Position numbers and translations under genes: made by a program. DNA of 56,511 nt, from contig URWN01000007.1 in assembly GCA_900551615.1 (NCBI GenBank), positions 1-56,511 of the forward strand. The letters run 5' to 3'. The DNA comes from an uncultured Clostridium sp. GTDB lineage: Bacteria > Bacillota > Clostridia > TANB77 > CAG-508. This document shows, piece after piece, positions 16,349 through 25,815 of the stretch (position 1 is its first letter; each line of letters opens with the position of its first letter). Below the pieces are notes generated by a model. The model made no database searches. It was given only the letters and a program-made list of their open reading frames with translations, and had not been told where the DNA came from.

Positions 16349-18010
16349 TTAAAATATTCCTACTATTTCTCCATTTTCATCTATATCTATGTTTTCAGCT
16401 GCTGGAATTCTTGGAAGTCCTGGCATAGTCATAATTTTACCTGCAATAGCAACTACAAAGCCAGCTCCTGCTTTTAAATTAACATCTCTAATTGTAATTT
16501 TAAATGGTTCTTTACATTCTAAATTTTTACTGTCATCAGAAAAAGAATATTGAGTTTTTGCAATACATACAGGTAATTTTGAAAATCCCATTTTTTCTAT
16601 TCTTTCAATTTCTTTTTTTGCCTCTTCTGAAAATTCAACACCTATAGCTCCATAAATTTCTGTTGCTATTTTTTCTATTTTTGTTTTTATATTATCTTGC
16701 AAATCATAAATATATTTAAAATTTTCTTCTTTTTCTACTAAGTCTACTAGTTTTTCAGCAATATCTATAGCTCCTTCTCCACCTTTTGCCCATCCTTCTA
16801 CAACACTTGTATCAATATTTTTATTTGCTAATTGTTTACTTACGTATTCAATTTCTTCTAAACTGTCTGTATTATATTTATTTAGTGCTACAATTACGTT
16901 TAAACCAAATTTTTCTTTTAAATTCTCAATATGTTTATATAAATTTGACATTCCTCTACTTAAAGCTTCCATGTTTTCTTCTTGAATTCTCTCTTTTTCT
17001 GCTCCACCATGATATTTTAATGCTTTTATTGTTGCAACAATAACAACTGCATCTGGTTTAATTTGGGCCTTTCTACATTTTATATCTAAGAATTTCTCTG
17101 CTCCTAAATCTGCTCCAAATCCTGCTTCTGTGATTGTATAATCAGCTAATTTCATTGCAAGTTTTGTTGCAATTATGCTATTACATCCATGTGCAATATT
17201 TGCAAATGGTCCACCATGTATTAATGCTGGTGTGTGTTCTAAAGTTTGTACTAAATTTGGTTTTATTGCATCTTTTAAAAGTACTGTCATTGCTCCTTCT
17301 GCCTTCAAATCACGTGCATAAATTGGTTCTTTTTTTGAGTTATATCCTATTATAATACTTCCTAATTTTTGTTTTAAATCTTCTATATTTTCTGATAAGC
17401 AAAGTATTGCCATTATTTCTGAGGCTACTGATATATCAAATCCATCTTTTCTTGGTACTATATTTTTTTCTCCAGATAATCCTATTTCTATTTTTCTTAA
17501 TTGCCTATCATTTAAGTCTACACATCTTTTCCATGTTACTTCTTGTATGTCTAGTTCATTTCCAAAATATATATGATTGTCTATCATACTTGCTAGTAAA
17601 TTATTTGCAGATGTTATTGCATGTATATCTCCTGTAAAATGAAGATTTATGTCCTCCATTGGTGCTACTTGCACATGTCCTCCACCAGTAGCGCCACCTT
17701 TTATTCCAAATACTGGTCCTAATGATGGCTCTCTTAATGCAAGTATGGATTTTTTACCAATTTTAGAAAGTCCATCTGCTATGGCTATTGAAACAGTAGT
17801 TTTTCCTTCCCCTAATGGTGTTGGGTTAATCGCTGTTACTAATATTAGTTTTCCATTCTTTTTGTTTTTCATTTTTTCATATACTTCATTAGATATTTTT
17901 GCTTTATATTTTCCGTAACATTCAATATATTCTTCATCAATATTTATTTTTTTTGCAATTTTATCTATTTTTTCTAATTCTACACTTTTTGCTATTTCTA
18001 TATCTGTCAT
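16349..18010 (-). CDS. fhs: formate-tetrahydrofolate ligase
   Basis: A 553-residue enzyme that forms 10-formyltetrahydrofolate from formate, ATP and THF, feeding purine synthesis, initiator formylation and the methyl branch of acetogenesis. Clear motifs: the ATP loop TPLGEGKTT (near residue 63), REPSLGPVFGIKGGATGGG, and FTGDIHAITSANNLL. The C-terminus ends MTMPGLPRIPAAENID. Size is normal. It is monocistronic; a terminator lies just upstream and the GBS-like remnant downstream. Confidence 0.97.
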   Translation of the reverse strand: MTDIEIAKSVELEKIDKIAKKINIDEEYIECYGKYKAKISNEVYEKMKNKKNGKLILVTAINPTPLGEGKTTVSIAIADGLSKIGKKSILALREPSLGPVFGIKGGATGGGHVQVAPMEDINLHFTGDIHAITSANNLLASMIDNHIYFGNELDIQEVTWKRCVDLNDRQLRKIEIGLSGEKNIVPRKDGFDISVASEIMAILCLSENIEDLKQKLGSIIIGYNSKKEPIYARDLKAEGAMTVLLKDAIKPNLVQTLEHTPALIHGGPFANIAHGCNSIIATKLAMKLADYTITEAGFGADLGAEKFLDIKCRKAQIKPDAVVIVATIKALKYHGGAEKERIQEENMEALSRGMSNLYKHIENLKEKFGLNVIVALNKYNTDSLEEIEYVSKQLANKNIDTSVVEGWAKGGEGAIDIAEKLVDLVEKEENFKYIYDLQDNIKTKIEKIATEIYGAIGVEFSEEAKKEIERIEKMGFSKLPVCIAKTQYSFSDDSKNLECKEPFKITIRDVNLKAGAGFVVAIAGKIMTMPGLPRIPAAENIDIDENGEIVGIF

Positions 18011-18040
18011 GTTGTTTCACCTCTTAATATTAATATTCTA

Positions 18041-18073
18041 AAAAAGAGCTCTAAAAAATTTGGGGCTCTTTTA
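18041..18073 (-). terminator. terminator downstream of the PAP2-like gene
   Basis: On the minus strand AAAAGAGC and GCTCTTTT pair around a loop and run into TTTTTT, just beyond the stop codon at 18079. Confidence 0.75.
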
Positions 18074-18078
18074 ATATA

Positions 18079-18519
18079 TTATGCTATAATTCCTACTATA
18101 ACTCCAAGTAATGCTCCTACAAAAACTTGAACTGGTGTATGTCCTAAAACTTCTACCAATCTTTCTGATACTTGTACTCCCGTAAGTCCTGGCGTTTCTA
18201 TTATTTTATTTAATAAAGCTGCTTGTTTTCCGGCTGCTCTTCTTACTCCACATGCATCATACATAACAACAAATGCCATTATTAATGATAATGCAAAAAT
18301 TGGTGTATCTACTCCTTGGTATTTTCCTATCATTGTTGCTAGTGATACTACAATTGCTGAATGTGAGCTTGGCATTCCTCCAGCACCTATTATTCTTTTA
18401 AAATTGAATTTTTTTGTTGTTATTAAGTCATATATAACCTTATATAATTGAATAAAGAACCATAATAAAAATGGTACATATATGTATTTATTTTGTATTA
18501 ATCCCATAAAATTGTTCAC
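18079..18519 (-). CDS. divergent PAP2-family (DUF212) membrane protein
   Basis: A 146-residue protein with three or four membrane helices and the DUF212 signature GAGGMPSSHSAIVVSLATMIG near residue 46, plus YDACGVRRAAGKQA and ERLVEVLGHTPVQVFVGALLG. It is related to acid phosphatase/vanadium haloperoxidase PAP2 proteins, where the SSHSA motif is catalytic, but the substrate in this subfamily is unknown. It lies downstream of xseB on the same strand and may be the last gene of the nusB-xse transcript. Confidence 0.85.
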   Translation of the reverse strand: MNNFMGLIQNKYIYVPFLLWFFIQLYKVIYDLITTKKFNFKRIIGAGGMPSSHSAIVVSLATMIGKYQGVDTPIFALSLIMAFVVMYDACGVRRAAGKQAALLNKIIETPGLTGVQVSERLVEVLGHTPVQVFVGALLGVIVGIIA

Positions 18520-18561
18520 TTTCCTTTTTCCCCTTAAAGTATTCTTTTTGTATATAAAATT

Positions 18562-18786
18562 TTATTCTTCTGAAACAAAATTTTCTTCTTTTACGTCTCC
18601 ATCTTTTTCAAGTAATATTGTTATTTTCTTTTCTGCTTCTTCTAATATTTTATTGCATTCTTTTGAAATTTTTATACCTTCTTCAAATTTAGATATTGAT
18701 TCATCTAAATTTAAGTCTCCCTTTTCTAATTCGGTTACTATATTTTCTAAATCACTCATGTTTTTTTCAAAATTTGTATTTGCCAT
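18562..18786 (-). CDS. xseB: exodeoxyribonuclease VII small subunit
   Basis: A 74-residue helical protein with FEKNMSDLENIVTELEKGDLNLDESISKFEEG, the typical XseB sequence, which binds the large subunit in several copies. It is followed by a short acidic tail. It follows xseA with a gap of about 70 bases. Confidence 0.93.
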   Translation of the reverse strand: MANTNFEKNMSDLENIVTELEKGDLNLDESISKFEEGIKISKECNKILEEAEKKITILLEKDGDVKEENFVSEE

Positions 18787-18858
18787 GTTATATTCTCCTC
18801 TTATATCTTATCTTTAAAATGTTTTCAAAATTCAACGCTTTGCTTTATAATAATTTTA

Positions 18859-20052
18859 TTATAAAATTTCTGCTTGTTTTTCTCCGTCTGCAAACCTTAT
18901 ATTTACTTTGTCCCCTGTTTTTAAATCTTTTGAATTTTTTATTATTTTGTTGTCTTGTTCAACTAAAGAATACCCTCTTGTTAATGTCTTTAGTGGACTT
19001 AAAGTATCTAGCTTTGATACTAACTCTATATATTTTGTTTTTTCTTCTTTTTGTTTTGTTTTTATTGTATTTTCAAGTCTTTTTATATATGCATCAATTT
19101 TTAAGTAATTGTCATTTATATTTCTCAATGGTTCTTTAAACACTCTACTTGACATACATTTTTCATATCTTAGTTTCATTATTTCAACTTTTTTTATTAG
19201 TGTTAATCTTAGTCTGTTTTGATATGTATTTATTTTTTGTTTTACTTCATATATATCTGGAACTGCAAGTTCTGCTGCTGCAGACGGTGTTGGTGCTCTT
19301 AGGTCTGCTACAAAGTCTGAAATTGAGAAGTCTGTTTCATGTCCTACTGCCGAAATTATTGGTATTTCTGAATTGTAAATTGCATGTGCAACTATTTCTT
19401 CATTAAATGGCCATAAATCTTCTAATGAACCTCCGCCTCTGGCTAAGATTAAAACATCTGCCAATTTGTTTTTGTTCATAAATTTTATTCCATATGCAAT
19501 CTTTTCTGCTGCTCCTTCTCCTTGAACTGGAACAGGAAATAGTCTAATGTTTACATTTGGATTTCTACGTGTACTTACATTTATTATGTCTCTTATTACA
19601 GAACCTGTTTGTGATGTTAAAACACCTATTACTTTAGGCATTTGTGGTATTTTTTGTTTATGTTCTTCTGCAAAATATCCTTCTTCTTCAAGTCTTTGTT
19701 TTAATTCTTCATATTTTTTGTATAGAATTCCTACTCCATCTTCTTGCATTGCTTTTACATAAATTTGATAAACTCCGTCTCTTTCAAAAACTGAAACTCC
19801 TCCAAGTACAAAAACTTTCATGCCATCTTTTGGCATGAATCCAAGTTTTTGTGCATATGTTTTGAACATTACACATTTTATTAATGAGTTTTCATCTTTT
19901 AAAGTAAAGTACATATGACCTGTGTAATGATTTTTAAAATTTGATATTTCACCTTTTATTAGAACATTGTTTAAATATTCATCATCTGCAATTTTGTTTT
20001 TAATATAACTATTCAGTTCAGTTACACTTATTGCCATTTCTTCATATTTCAT
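18859..20052 (-). CDS. xseA: exodeoxyribonuclease VII large subunit
   Basis: A 397-residue single-strand DNA exonuclease subunit. It has an N-terminal OB fold (VTELNSYIKNKIADDEYLNNVLIKGEISNFK), then the catalytic region with VLTSQTGSVIRDI, ARGGGSLEDLWPFNEE and SAVGHETDFSISDFVADLRAPTPSAAAE, then a coiled coil and a small C-terminal domain. Its ATG overlaps the nusB stop by four bases, indicating translational coupling. Confidence 0.96.
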   Translation of the reverse strand: MKYEEMAISVTELNSYIKNKIADDEYLNNVLIKGEISNFKNHYTGHMYFTLKDENSLIKCVMFKTYAQKLGFMPKDGMKVFVLGGVSVFERDGVYQIYVKAMQEDGVGILYKKYEELKQRLEEEGYFAEEHKQKIPQMPKVIGVLTSQTGSVIRDIINVSTRRNPNVNIRLFPVPVQGEGAAEKIAYGIKFMNKNKLADVLILARGGGSLEDLWPFNEEIVAHAIYNSEIPIISAVGHETDFSISDFVADLRAPTPSAAAELAVPDIYEVKQKINTYQNRLRLTLIKKVEIMKLRYEKCMSSRVFKEPLRNINDNYLKIDAYIKRLENTIKTKQKEEKTKYIELVSKLDTLSPLKTLTRGYSLVEQDNKIIKNSKDLKTGDKVNIRFADGEKQAEIL

Positions 20053-20459
20053 AAATTATTTTCCTTTACTATACTTGCTAAAACTCCGTTTACGAAATTT
20101 TTAGATTTGTCTTCTCCATATTTTTTTGCTAGTTCAACTGCTTCATTTATTGATACTTTATATGGTACATCACTAAATTTTATTTCATATATTGCAAGTT
20201 TTAATATTGCTAAATCCATTTTTGAAATTCTACTTAATTTCCAGTCATCTTTTAAGTTCATTTCTATGTCTTTTAATATTTCTTCTTGATGTTTTTCTAT
20301 TCCTGTTATTGCATCTTCAATATAATTTTTTGCTTCTTGATCTTTTATATTGTTACTTTCAAAATATAATTCAATTTGATCTTGTATGTCTTCTACTTTT
20401 TGAATTTCTAGACTGTATATTAATTTGAAAGCATTTTCTCTCATTAATGTTCTATTCAT
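20049..20459 (-). CDS. nusB: transcription antitermination protein NusB
   Basis: A 136-residue all-helical protein that, with NusE/S10, binds boxA and promotes rRNA antitermination. Family features: the N-terminal RENAFKLIYSLEIQ and the C-terminal KVSINEAVELAKKYGEDKSKNFVNGVLASI. Length is standard. It lies between the DUF2273 gene and xseA. Confidence 0.94.
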   Translation of the reverse strand: MNRTLMRENAFKLIYSLEIQKVEDIQDQIELYFESNNIKDQEAKNYIEDAITGIEKHQEEILKDIEMNLKDDWKLSRISKMDLAILKLAIYEIKFSDVPYKVSINEAVELAKKYGEDKSKNFVNGVLASIVKENNL

Positions 20460-20495
20460 TTTTCCATTCCCTTTCGCTCACTTTGTTTGCTGTTA

Positions 20496-20699
20496 TTACA
20501 TTTTATCAATAAATTTTTTTAATTTTGCTTTAACATCATCTTTGTTTTGTTGAACATAATTACCTATAATTGCTCCTGCTAATATTAATAAAATTCCAAT
20601 AATTACATCATATAATCTTGTTGCTAGTAGTACTATTGCAATAATTATTCCTATTATTGCTCCTTTATATTGGTTTATAAATTTTTTGAAATCGTCCAT
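20496..20699 (-). CDS. DUF2273 small membrane protein
   Basis: A 67-residue protein with two closely spaced hydrophobic helices (YKGAIIGIIIAIVLLAT and VIIGILLILAGAIIGNYV) and a short charged C-terminus. This matches DUF2273 proteins that accompany AmaP and Asp23 in Firmicutes and probably help hold Asp23 at the membrane. Confidence 0.85.
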   Translation of the reverse strand: MDDFKKFINQYKGAIIGIIIAIVLLATRLYDVIIGILLILAGAIIGNYVQQNKDDVKAKLKKFIDKM

Positions 20700-20757
20700 C
20701 TCTTATTTCATCCCTTTCTATAATATAACAAATCTTTATATTTAGATTTTTGTTCTA

Positions 20758-21318
20758 TTACATTGCTGTTTTTGGTTGTTTTTCTTGAACAGCTTTTTTT
20801 ACTGTTATATTAACTTCCTTAACTTCTAAGTCTGTTGTTTCTTTTACTTTTGTTTTGATTTTGTCTTGTAAATCTGCTGATAAGTCTTTTATTACTGTGT
20901 CTGAACCTACTACTAAATTAACAAAAATATTAACATTATTTTCTTTGTCTAGTTCAACTCTTGATGTTACTTCTTTTGCCATTTTGTATTGTTTTGTAAC
21001 TGCTTGAACTAAGTCTTCTATTGTTTCTTTTGATATCATTAGTTTTCCATTGTCATTTGCTAAAAGTATTCCTTGTTTATCTTTTAGCTCTTGTTTAGAT
21101 GTTGGGTCAAAGAATATACATCTAAGTGATAATAGTATAAATACTATGCTTACTCCTAATATTATTTTTGATGATGTTCCATATAATATCAAATCTTTTA
21201 CTAAATTTTGTACTACATCTATGTCTATCCATCCAAATACTAATAGACATGCTATTACTGATAATATTAACATTATGTTTGAATATATAATTAGTGTTAC
21301 TTTTTCTATAAATTTCAT
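20758..21318 (-). CDS. amaP: alkaline shock response membrane anchor protein
   Basis: A 186-residue protein with two N-terminal membrane helices (residues 8-25 and 48-66) and a soluble Asp23-like C-terminal part (NGKLMISKETIEDLVQAVTKQYK, VEVKEVNITVKKAV-like end). AmaP anchors Asp23 to the membrane in staphylococci. Its start lies three bases after the asp23 stop, so the two are co-translated. Confidence 0.87.
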   Translation of the reverse strand: MKFIEKVTLIIYSNIMLILSVIACLLVFGWIDIDVVQNLVKDLILYGTSSKIILGVSIVFILLSLRCIFFDPTSKQELKDKQGILLANDNGKLMISKETIEDLVQAVTKQYKMAKEVTSRVELDKENNVNIFVNLVVGSDTVIKDLSADLQDKIKTKVKETTDLEVKEVNITVKKAVQEKQPKTAM

Positions 21319-21321
21319 TTT

Positions 21322-21828
21322 TTATTTCTCTCCTTCGTTTTCATTTGTTTCTTTTTGGTTGTCTGTGTTTTCACTTTTTGATATATTTGTGTCAACACCT
21401 TGTACATGTACATTTACTTCTTCTACTTTGAATCCTGTCATGCTTTCTACTGATTTTTTTACTCTGTTTTGGATTTCAAATGCTACATCTGGTATTCTTG
21501 AACCATATTCAACTATGATGTTTACATCTATTTTTGCTGTATTTTCTGTTTTGTCTACTTTTATTCCTTTTGCCATATTTTTCTTTCCACTTAGTACTTC
21601 TGTTATTCCTCCTGCAAATCCTCCTGACATTGATGCTACCCCTTGTACTTCTGATACTGCTACTCCTGCTATTACTGCTATTACGTCATTTGATATTTCT
21701 ATTCCATTTTCTGTGTTTTCTGAATTTTCTGTTTCTGCTGTTTTGCTTTCATCTTGTATTTTTTCTTTTGTTTCATCTTGTTTGCTTTCATTTTCAATAA
21801 CTTCTTTTTCAGAGTTCTTTTCTTCCAT
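21322..21828 (-). CDS. Asp23/Gls24 family envelope stress protein
   Basis: A 168-residue protein. Residues 1-45 are an acidic, low-complexity leader. The Asp23 domain then runs through ISNDVIAVIAGVAVSEVQGVASMSGG, KVDKTENTAKIDVNIIVEYGSRIPDVAFEIQNRVKKSVESMTG and EVNVHVQGVD. Proteins of this family form a membrane-associated layer that responds to cell-wall stress. It is first in the operon asp23-amaP-DUF2273-nusB-xseA-xseB. Confidence 0.92.
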   Translation of the reverse strand: MEEKNSEKEVIENESKQDETKEKIQDESKTAETENSENTENGIEISNDVIAVIAGVAVSEVQGVASMSGGFAGGITEVLSGKKNMAKGIKVDKTENTAKIDVNIIVEYGSRIPDVAFEIQNRVKKSVESMTGFKVEEVNVHVQGVDTNISKSENTDNQKETNENEGEK

Positions 21829-21909
21829 TTTAATTCCTCCTTTTTGAAATTTTTAATAATGTGCAATTTTTTATATTATAGAATTTTTGAAGAGCTTTTC
21901 TATAATATA

Positions 21910-21951
21910 AAATTGATATACTTAATTACTTTATAAGTATATCAATTTTTC
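21910..21951. terminator. bidirectional terminator between fmt and asp23
   Basis: AAAATTGATATACTTA and TAAGTATATCAATTTTT form a 16-bp hairpin with T tracts on both strands. Confidence 0.8.
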
Positions 21952-21988
21952 CTATTTTTTACAACCTTTTTGGTAGTTTTTTTATTAA

Positions 21989-22948
21989 TTATTCAAAAAC
22001 TTGAAATTCTTCTATGTGGTTTCCTCTTAAAAAGTCATTTATTCCCATTCTTTTTGCATTTTCTCCTTGAATTTCCAGTACACTTAAAATTCCCTTTTTA
22101 GTTTTTATGAATAATCCATCTCTTTGATCTGAAACAAGTACTGTACCATTTCTAAAAATTTGAATATTGTCTTCATCATATCCAATGTTGTTTGCAATAT
22201 CAACTTTCCAAAATTTTATTTTTGAACCATTTAAAAATGTATATGCTCCCATTATAGGATTTAATCCTCTTACTAAATTCTTAATTTCTTGTGCTGTTTT
22301 ATTTTCCCAATCTATTTTTGCCATCTCTTTATTTAACATTGGAGCAACCGAAAAATCTTCTCCTTGTTTTTCTCTTGGTGCTGTTCCATTTTCTATTTGT
22401 TTTAAAGTTTCTACTAGTAACTCTCCTCCTATTTTAGAAAGTCTATCCCATAATTCACCTGTTGTTTCATCTTCTCCAATCTCAACTTCTTGTTTTAAAA
22501 TCATATCTCCTGTGTCCATTCCAACATCCATATACATTGTCGTGATACCTGTTTTTTTATCTCCATTTAAAACCGCCCATTGTATTGGTGCTGCTCCTCT
22601 GTATTTTGGAAGTAATGAACCATGTACATTTATACATCCTAGTTTTGGTATGTCTAGAATTTCTTTTGGCAATATTTTTCCATATGCTACAACACATATT
22701 ACATCTGGATTCATATCTTTTATTTGACTTATAAATTCTTCATTTTTCTTTACTTTTTCTGGTTGAAATATTTTCAAGTTTTTTTCTATTGCAAATTCTT
22801 TTACAGGTGATGCAACTAGTTTCATTCCTCTTCCTTTTGGTCTATCTGGATTTGTTACAACGCCTAATATGTTATGTCCTGCATTGTATACCGCTTCTAA
22901 ACTATCTCTTGCAAAATCGGGTGTTCCCATAAATAATATATTTAACAT
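21989..22948 (-). CDS. fmt: methionyl-tRNA formyltransferase
   Basis: A 319-residue enzyme that formylates initiator Met-tRNA using 10-formyl-THF. Seen: ILFMGTPDFARDSLEA, the catalytic LPKYRGAAPIQWAVLNGDKKTGITTMYMDVGMDTGDM (Asn/His/Asp active site region), and a C-terminal OB-like domain for tRNA. It lies directly downstream of def, with which it forms the start-formylation pair; a long palindrome separates them. Confidence 0.97.
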   Translation of the reverse strand: MLNILFMGTPDFARDSLEAVYNAGHNILGVVTNPDRPKGRGMKLVASPVKEFAIEKNLKIFQPEKVKKNEEFISQIKDMNPDVICVVAYGKILPKEILDIPKLGCINVHGSLLPKYRGAAPIQWAVLNGDKKTGITTMYMDVGMDTGDMILKQEVEIGEDETTGELWDRLSKIGGELLVETLKQIENGTAPREKQGEDFSVAPMLNKEMAKIDWENKTAQEIKNLVRGLNPIMGAYTFLNGSKIKFWKVDIANNIGYDEDNIQIFRNGTVLVSDQRDGLFIKTKKGILSVLEIQGENAKRMGINDFLRGNHIEEFQVFE

Positions 22949-22966
22949 TTTATTTTCTCCTCTCTG

Positions 22967-23027
22967 TGTCCAAAAGGGACGGTTCTAATTGGACAAAATG
23001 ACCAAAAAGAACCGTCCCTTTTGGACA
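22967..23027. repeat. 61-base perfect-arm palindrome between def and fmt
   Basis: The arms TGTCCAAAAGGGACGGTTCT (22967-22986) and AGAACCGTCCCTTTTGGACA (23008-23027) are exact reverse complements over 20 bases. The centre carries TGACCAAAA, also found in inverted form at 6450-6470. It is likely a mobile or structured intergenic element; it could also form a stable RNA hairpin. Confidence 0.85.
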
Positions 23028-23504
23028 TTATTTTTCTGGTTCTACATATTCCATTGTTCCAGGAACAATTTTATCTACGAAAACTTCTCCTTCTAGATGA
23101 TCGTATTCATGGCATATTGCTTGTGCTAATAGATCTTTTGCTTTTATTTTTACTCTTTTACCTTTTCTATCTGTGTATTCTGCTGTAACTTCTTCTGGTC
23201 TTATTACTTTTGCAAATTGGTTTGGAAAACTTAAGCATCCTTCTTCGACTTCTCTTTCTCCTTTTGTTTTTAAAATAACAGGATTAATAAAAACAATTGG
23301 TCCTTTGTCATCATATAGGTCAACAACAAATACTCTTTTTAAAATTCCTACTTGTACTGCAGCTAGTCCTACACCATTGTATTTATGCATTGTGTCTATC
23401 ATATCATCAATTAATGTTTGTAATTTTTCGTCTATTGTTTCAATTTCTCTTGATTTTTTATTTAATATGTCGTCCCCTTCATATCTTAAATTTCTAATTG
23501 CCAC
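23028..23504 (-). CDS. def: peptide deformylase
   Basis: A 158-residue metalloenzyme that removes the N-formyl group from new proteins. All three motifs are present: GVGLAAVQVG (motif 1), EGCLSFP (motif 2, metal Cys) and CHEYDHLEG (motif 3, HExxH). It begins with GTG behind GGGGGAA. It lies between priA and fmt, the common order. Confidence 0.97.
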   Translation of the reverse strand: MAIRNLRYEGDDILNKKSREIETIDEKLQTLIDDMIDTMHKYNGVGLAAVQVGILKRVFVVDLYDDKGPIVFINPVILKTKGEREVEEGCLSFPNQFAKVIRPEEVTAEYTDRKGKRVKIKAKDLLAQAICHEYDHLEGEVFVDKIVPGTMEYVEPEK

Positions 23505-23548
23505 TTTTATTCCCCCTATTTTTTATATTAAAATCATACTTTATAATC

Positions 23549-25787
23549 CTACACCATACTATTTGGATTTACATCTATTGAAACTTTTGTGTTTTTAATG
23601 TTTTGATTATATATATCTTTTAATAAATCATTTAAAATTTTATTTGCTTGTTCGTTCATATTTCCCTTTATTATAATTCTCCATCTGTATTTATTTTGAA
23701 TTTTGTCTATTGGTGAAGGCATTGGCTTAAAAATTTTAAATTCTTTATTATTTAGTTTTTTTGTTAGATATTCATATGCTTTATTTGAAACTTTTTTTAT
23801 TTCTGTTTCGTCTAAACTATTAAATCCAATTATTATTATATCGCAAAATGGTGGATATTTCAACTGTTTTCTTAGTGCTATTTCTGTTTGATAGAATTCT
23901 TCATAATTTTGTTTTTGTGCATCTTGAATACTAAAGTTTTCTGGATTATATGTTTGGATTATAACTTTTCCTGGTAAGTTTTCTCTTCCTGCTCTTCCGA
24001 GCTACTTGGGTTAGTATTTGAAATGTCCTTTCTGTTGCTCTATAGTCATCTATATTTAGTGAACTGTCTGCTGCTATAACTCCTACTAATGTGACTTTTG
24101 GAAAATGATGTCCTTTTACTACCATTTGTGTTCCAATTAATATGTCTATATCTTCATTTTTAAATTTGTTTAGTATTTGTTCATGTGAATTTTTCTTTGT
24201 TACTGTGTCTACATCCATTCTTATTGTTTTAGCTTGTGGAAATTGTTTTTGTATTTCTTGCTCTAGTTTTTGAGTTCCTGTTCCAAAATATCTTATTTTG
24301 TCACTTCCACATTCTGGACACTTTGTTACACCTTTTTCTTCATATCCACAATAGTGGCATTTTAGTTTATTTTCATAACTGTGGTATGTCATGCTTATGT
24401 TGCAATTCTTACATTTAACAGTGTACCCACAATTTCTACACATTATAAATGTTGAGTAGCCTCTTCTATTTAAAAATAAAATCGTTTGTAATTTTTCTTT
24501 TAAGTTTTGTTCTATTGCCTGATATAAATCAAAGCTTAACATTGATCTATTTCCATTTGCTAGTTCTTGCTTTAAGTCTACTATTTCTACTTTTGGTAGA
24601 TTGGAGTTGTTTGCTCTTTTGGTTAGTTCTAATAGTGTAATTTTTTGTGTTTCTTTTGAATTGTAATATGTTTTTAAATCAGGTGTTGCACTTCCTAATA
24701 CTAATGGCACATTTGCTTGCCTTGCTATTTTTTTTGCTACTTCTTTTGCATCATATTTAGGACTTGCTTCTGATTTATAAGAGCTGTCATGTTCTTCATC
24801 TATTATGATTATGCCTAGGTCTTTTACTGGTGCAAATATTGCTGATCTTGCCCCTATTACTATTTTAGCTTTGTTTTCTTTTATTCTTTTCCATTCATCA
24901 TGTCTTTCTCCTATTGATAATTTACTATGTAATACTGCTATTTGTTCTTTTCCAAATCTTGATATAAACCTATCTAGCATTTGTGGTGTTAATGATATTT
25001 CTGGAACTAGAACTATTGCTGATTTTTCTTTTTTTATGACTTTGTCTATTAATTGTAAATATACTTCTGTTTTTCCAGAGCCTGTAACTCCATACAATAA
25101 AAATTCTTCATATTCGTTATAATCTATACTTGCTGATACTTTGTCAAATGCTTCTTGCTGTTCTTTGGTTAATTTTAAATTACTTGTGTTTTCTATATTT
25201 TTTGTTTCTAATGGATTTCTTTCTACTTTTTGTTCAACTATTTCTAGATATCCATTTTTTATTAATGTATTTACTATCGCTCTTGAACAATCTGTAAACA
25301 TTTCTATGTCTGGTATAGTACATCCTTCATTGTCTTTTACAAAATTTAATATTTTTATTTGTTTTTCTGATTTTAATTTTTTTGTTTCTATTTCAAAATT
25401 AATTTCTTCAAAATTCTTTTTTAGATATACTACATTTATCTTTTTATCTTGAATTCTTTTGTTTATGTCTTTTGCATTAGTTCCTGGTGTTTGCATTAAT
25501 CTTATACAGTCTGATACATTGCAAAAATATCTTTTTGCCATCCAGTTTGCAAGTTCTATTTGATTGTTTGTTAATCCATTTTCGACTTTTGCTATGTCTT
25601 TTATTTCATATTCTGATTTTTCTTTTATCTTAACAACATGAGCTTCTTCTAGTTTTTTGAATCTTCCAAATGGTACTAATACTTTGTTTCCTACTAATAT
25701 TATGCTTTCCATTTCTTTTGGTATATTGTAGTCAAATGTTCTATTTAGTTGTTTTGCTTTACTATTTATTATTACTTCTGCTACCAC
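23549..25787 (-). CDS. priA: primosomal helicase PriA, read through a +1 frameshift at CGG
   Basis: The replication restart helicase. The N-terminal 3'-DNA-binding domain (residues 1-105) is followed by the helicase core with GVTGSGKTEVYL (Walker A), DEEHD (Walker B) and a zinc module of four CxxC pairs (CRNCGYTVKCKNC... CHYCGY... CPECGS). Frame zero reaches QILTQVA and then CGG at 23997-23999. Skipping the C yields GRAGRENLPGKVIIQTYNP, which is helicase motif VI, and the C-terminal domain to 23549, 745 residues in all. Without the shift, the protein ends 16 codons later with a nonsense tail and no motif VI arginines. Starts at GTG 25787. Confidence 0.92.
23997..23999 (-). other. putative +1 frameshift codon CGG in priA
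   Basis: The minus strand reads GTA GCT CGG AAG AGC. Dropping the C at 23999 gives GTA GCT GGA AGA GCA, the Ala-Gly-Arg-Ala of motif VI. The codon before the shift differs from that in the other three genes. Confidence 0.75.
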
Positions 25788-25815
25788 TTAGTTTCCGCTC
25801 CTTTTGATTTAATTC

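Noticed and set aside
22967..23027. CRISPR or riboswitch at the def-fmt palindrome
   Set aside because: Only one repeat unit with perfect arms and no spacers; it does not show any riboswitch core that I know.
23946..23999. RF2-like frameshift using a stop codon
   Set aside because: In all four genes the next frame-zero stop lies 9 to 16 codons after the shift, so a stop cannot be the pausing codon.
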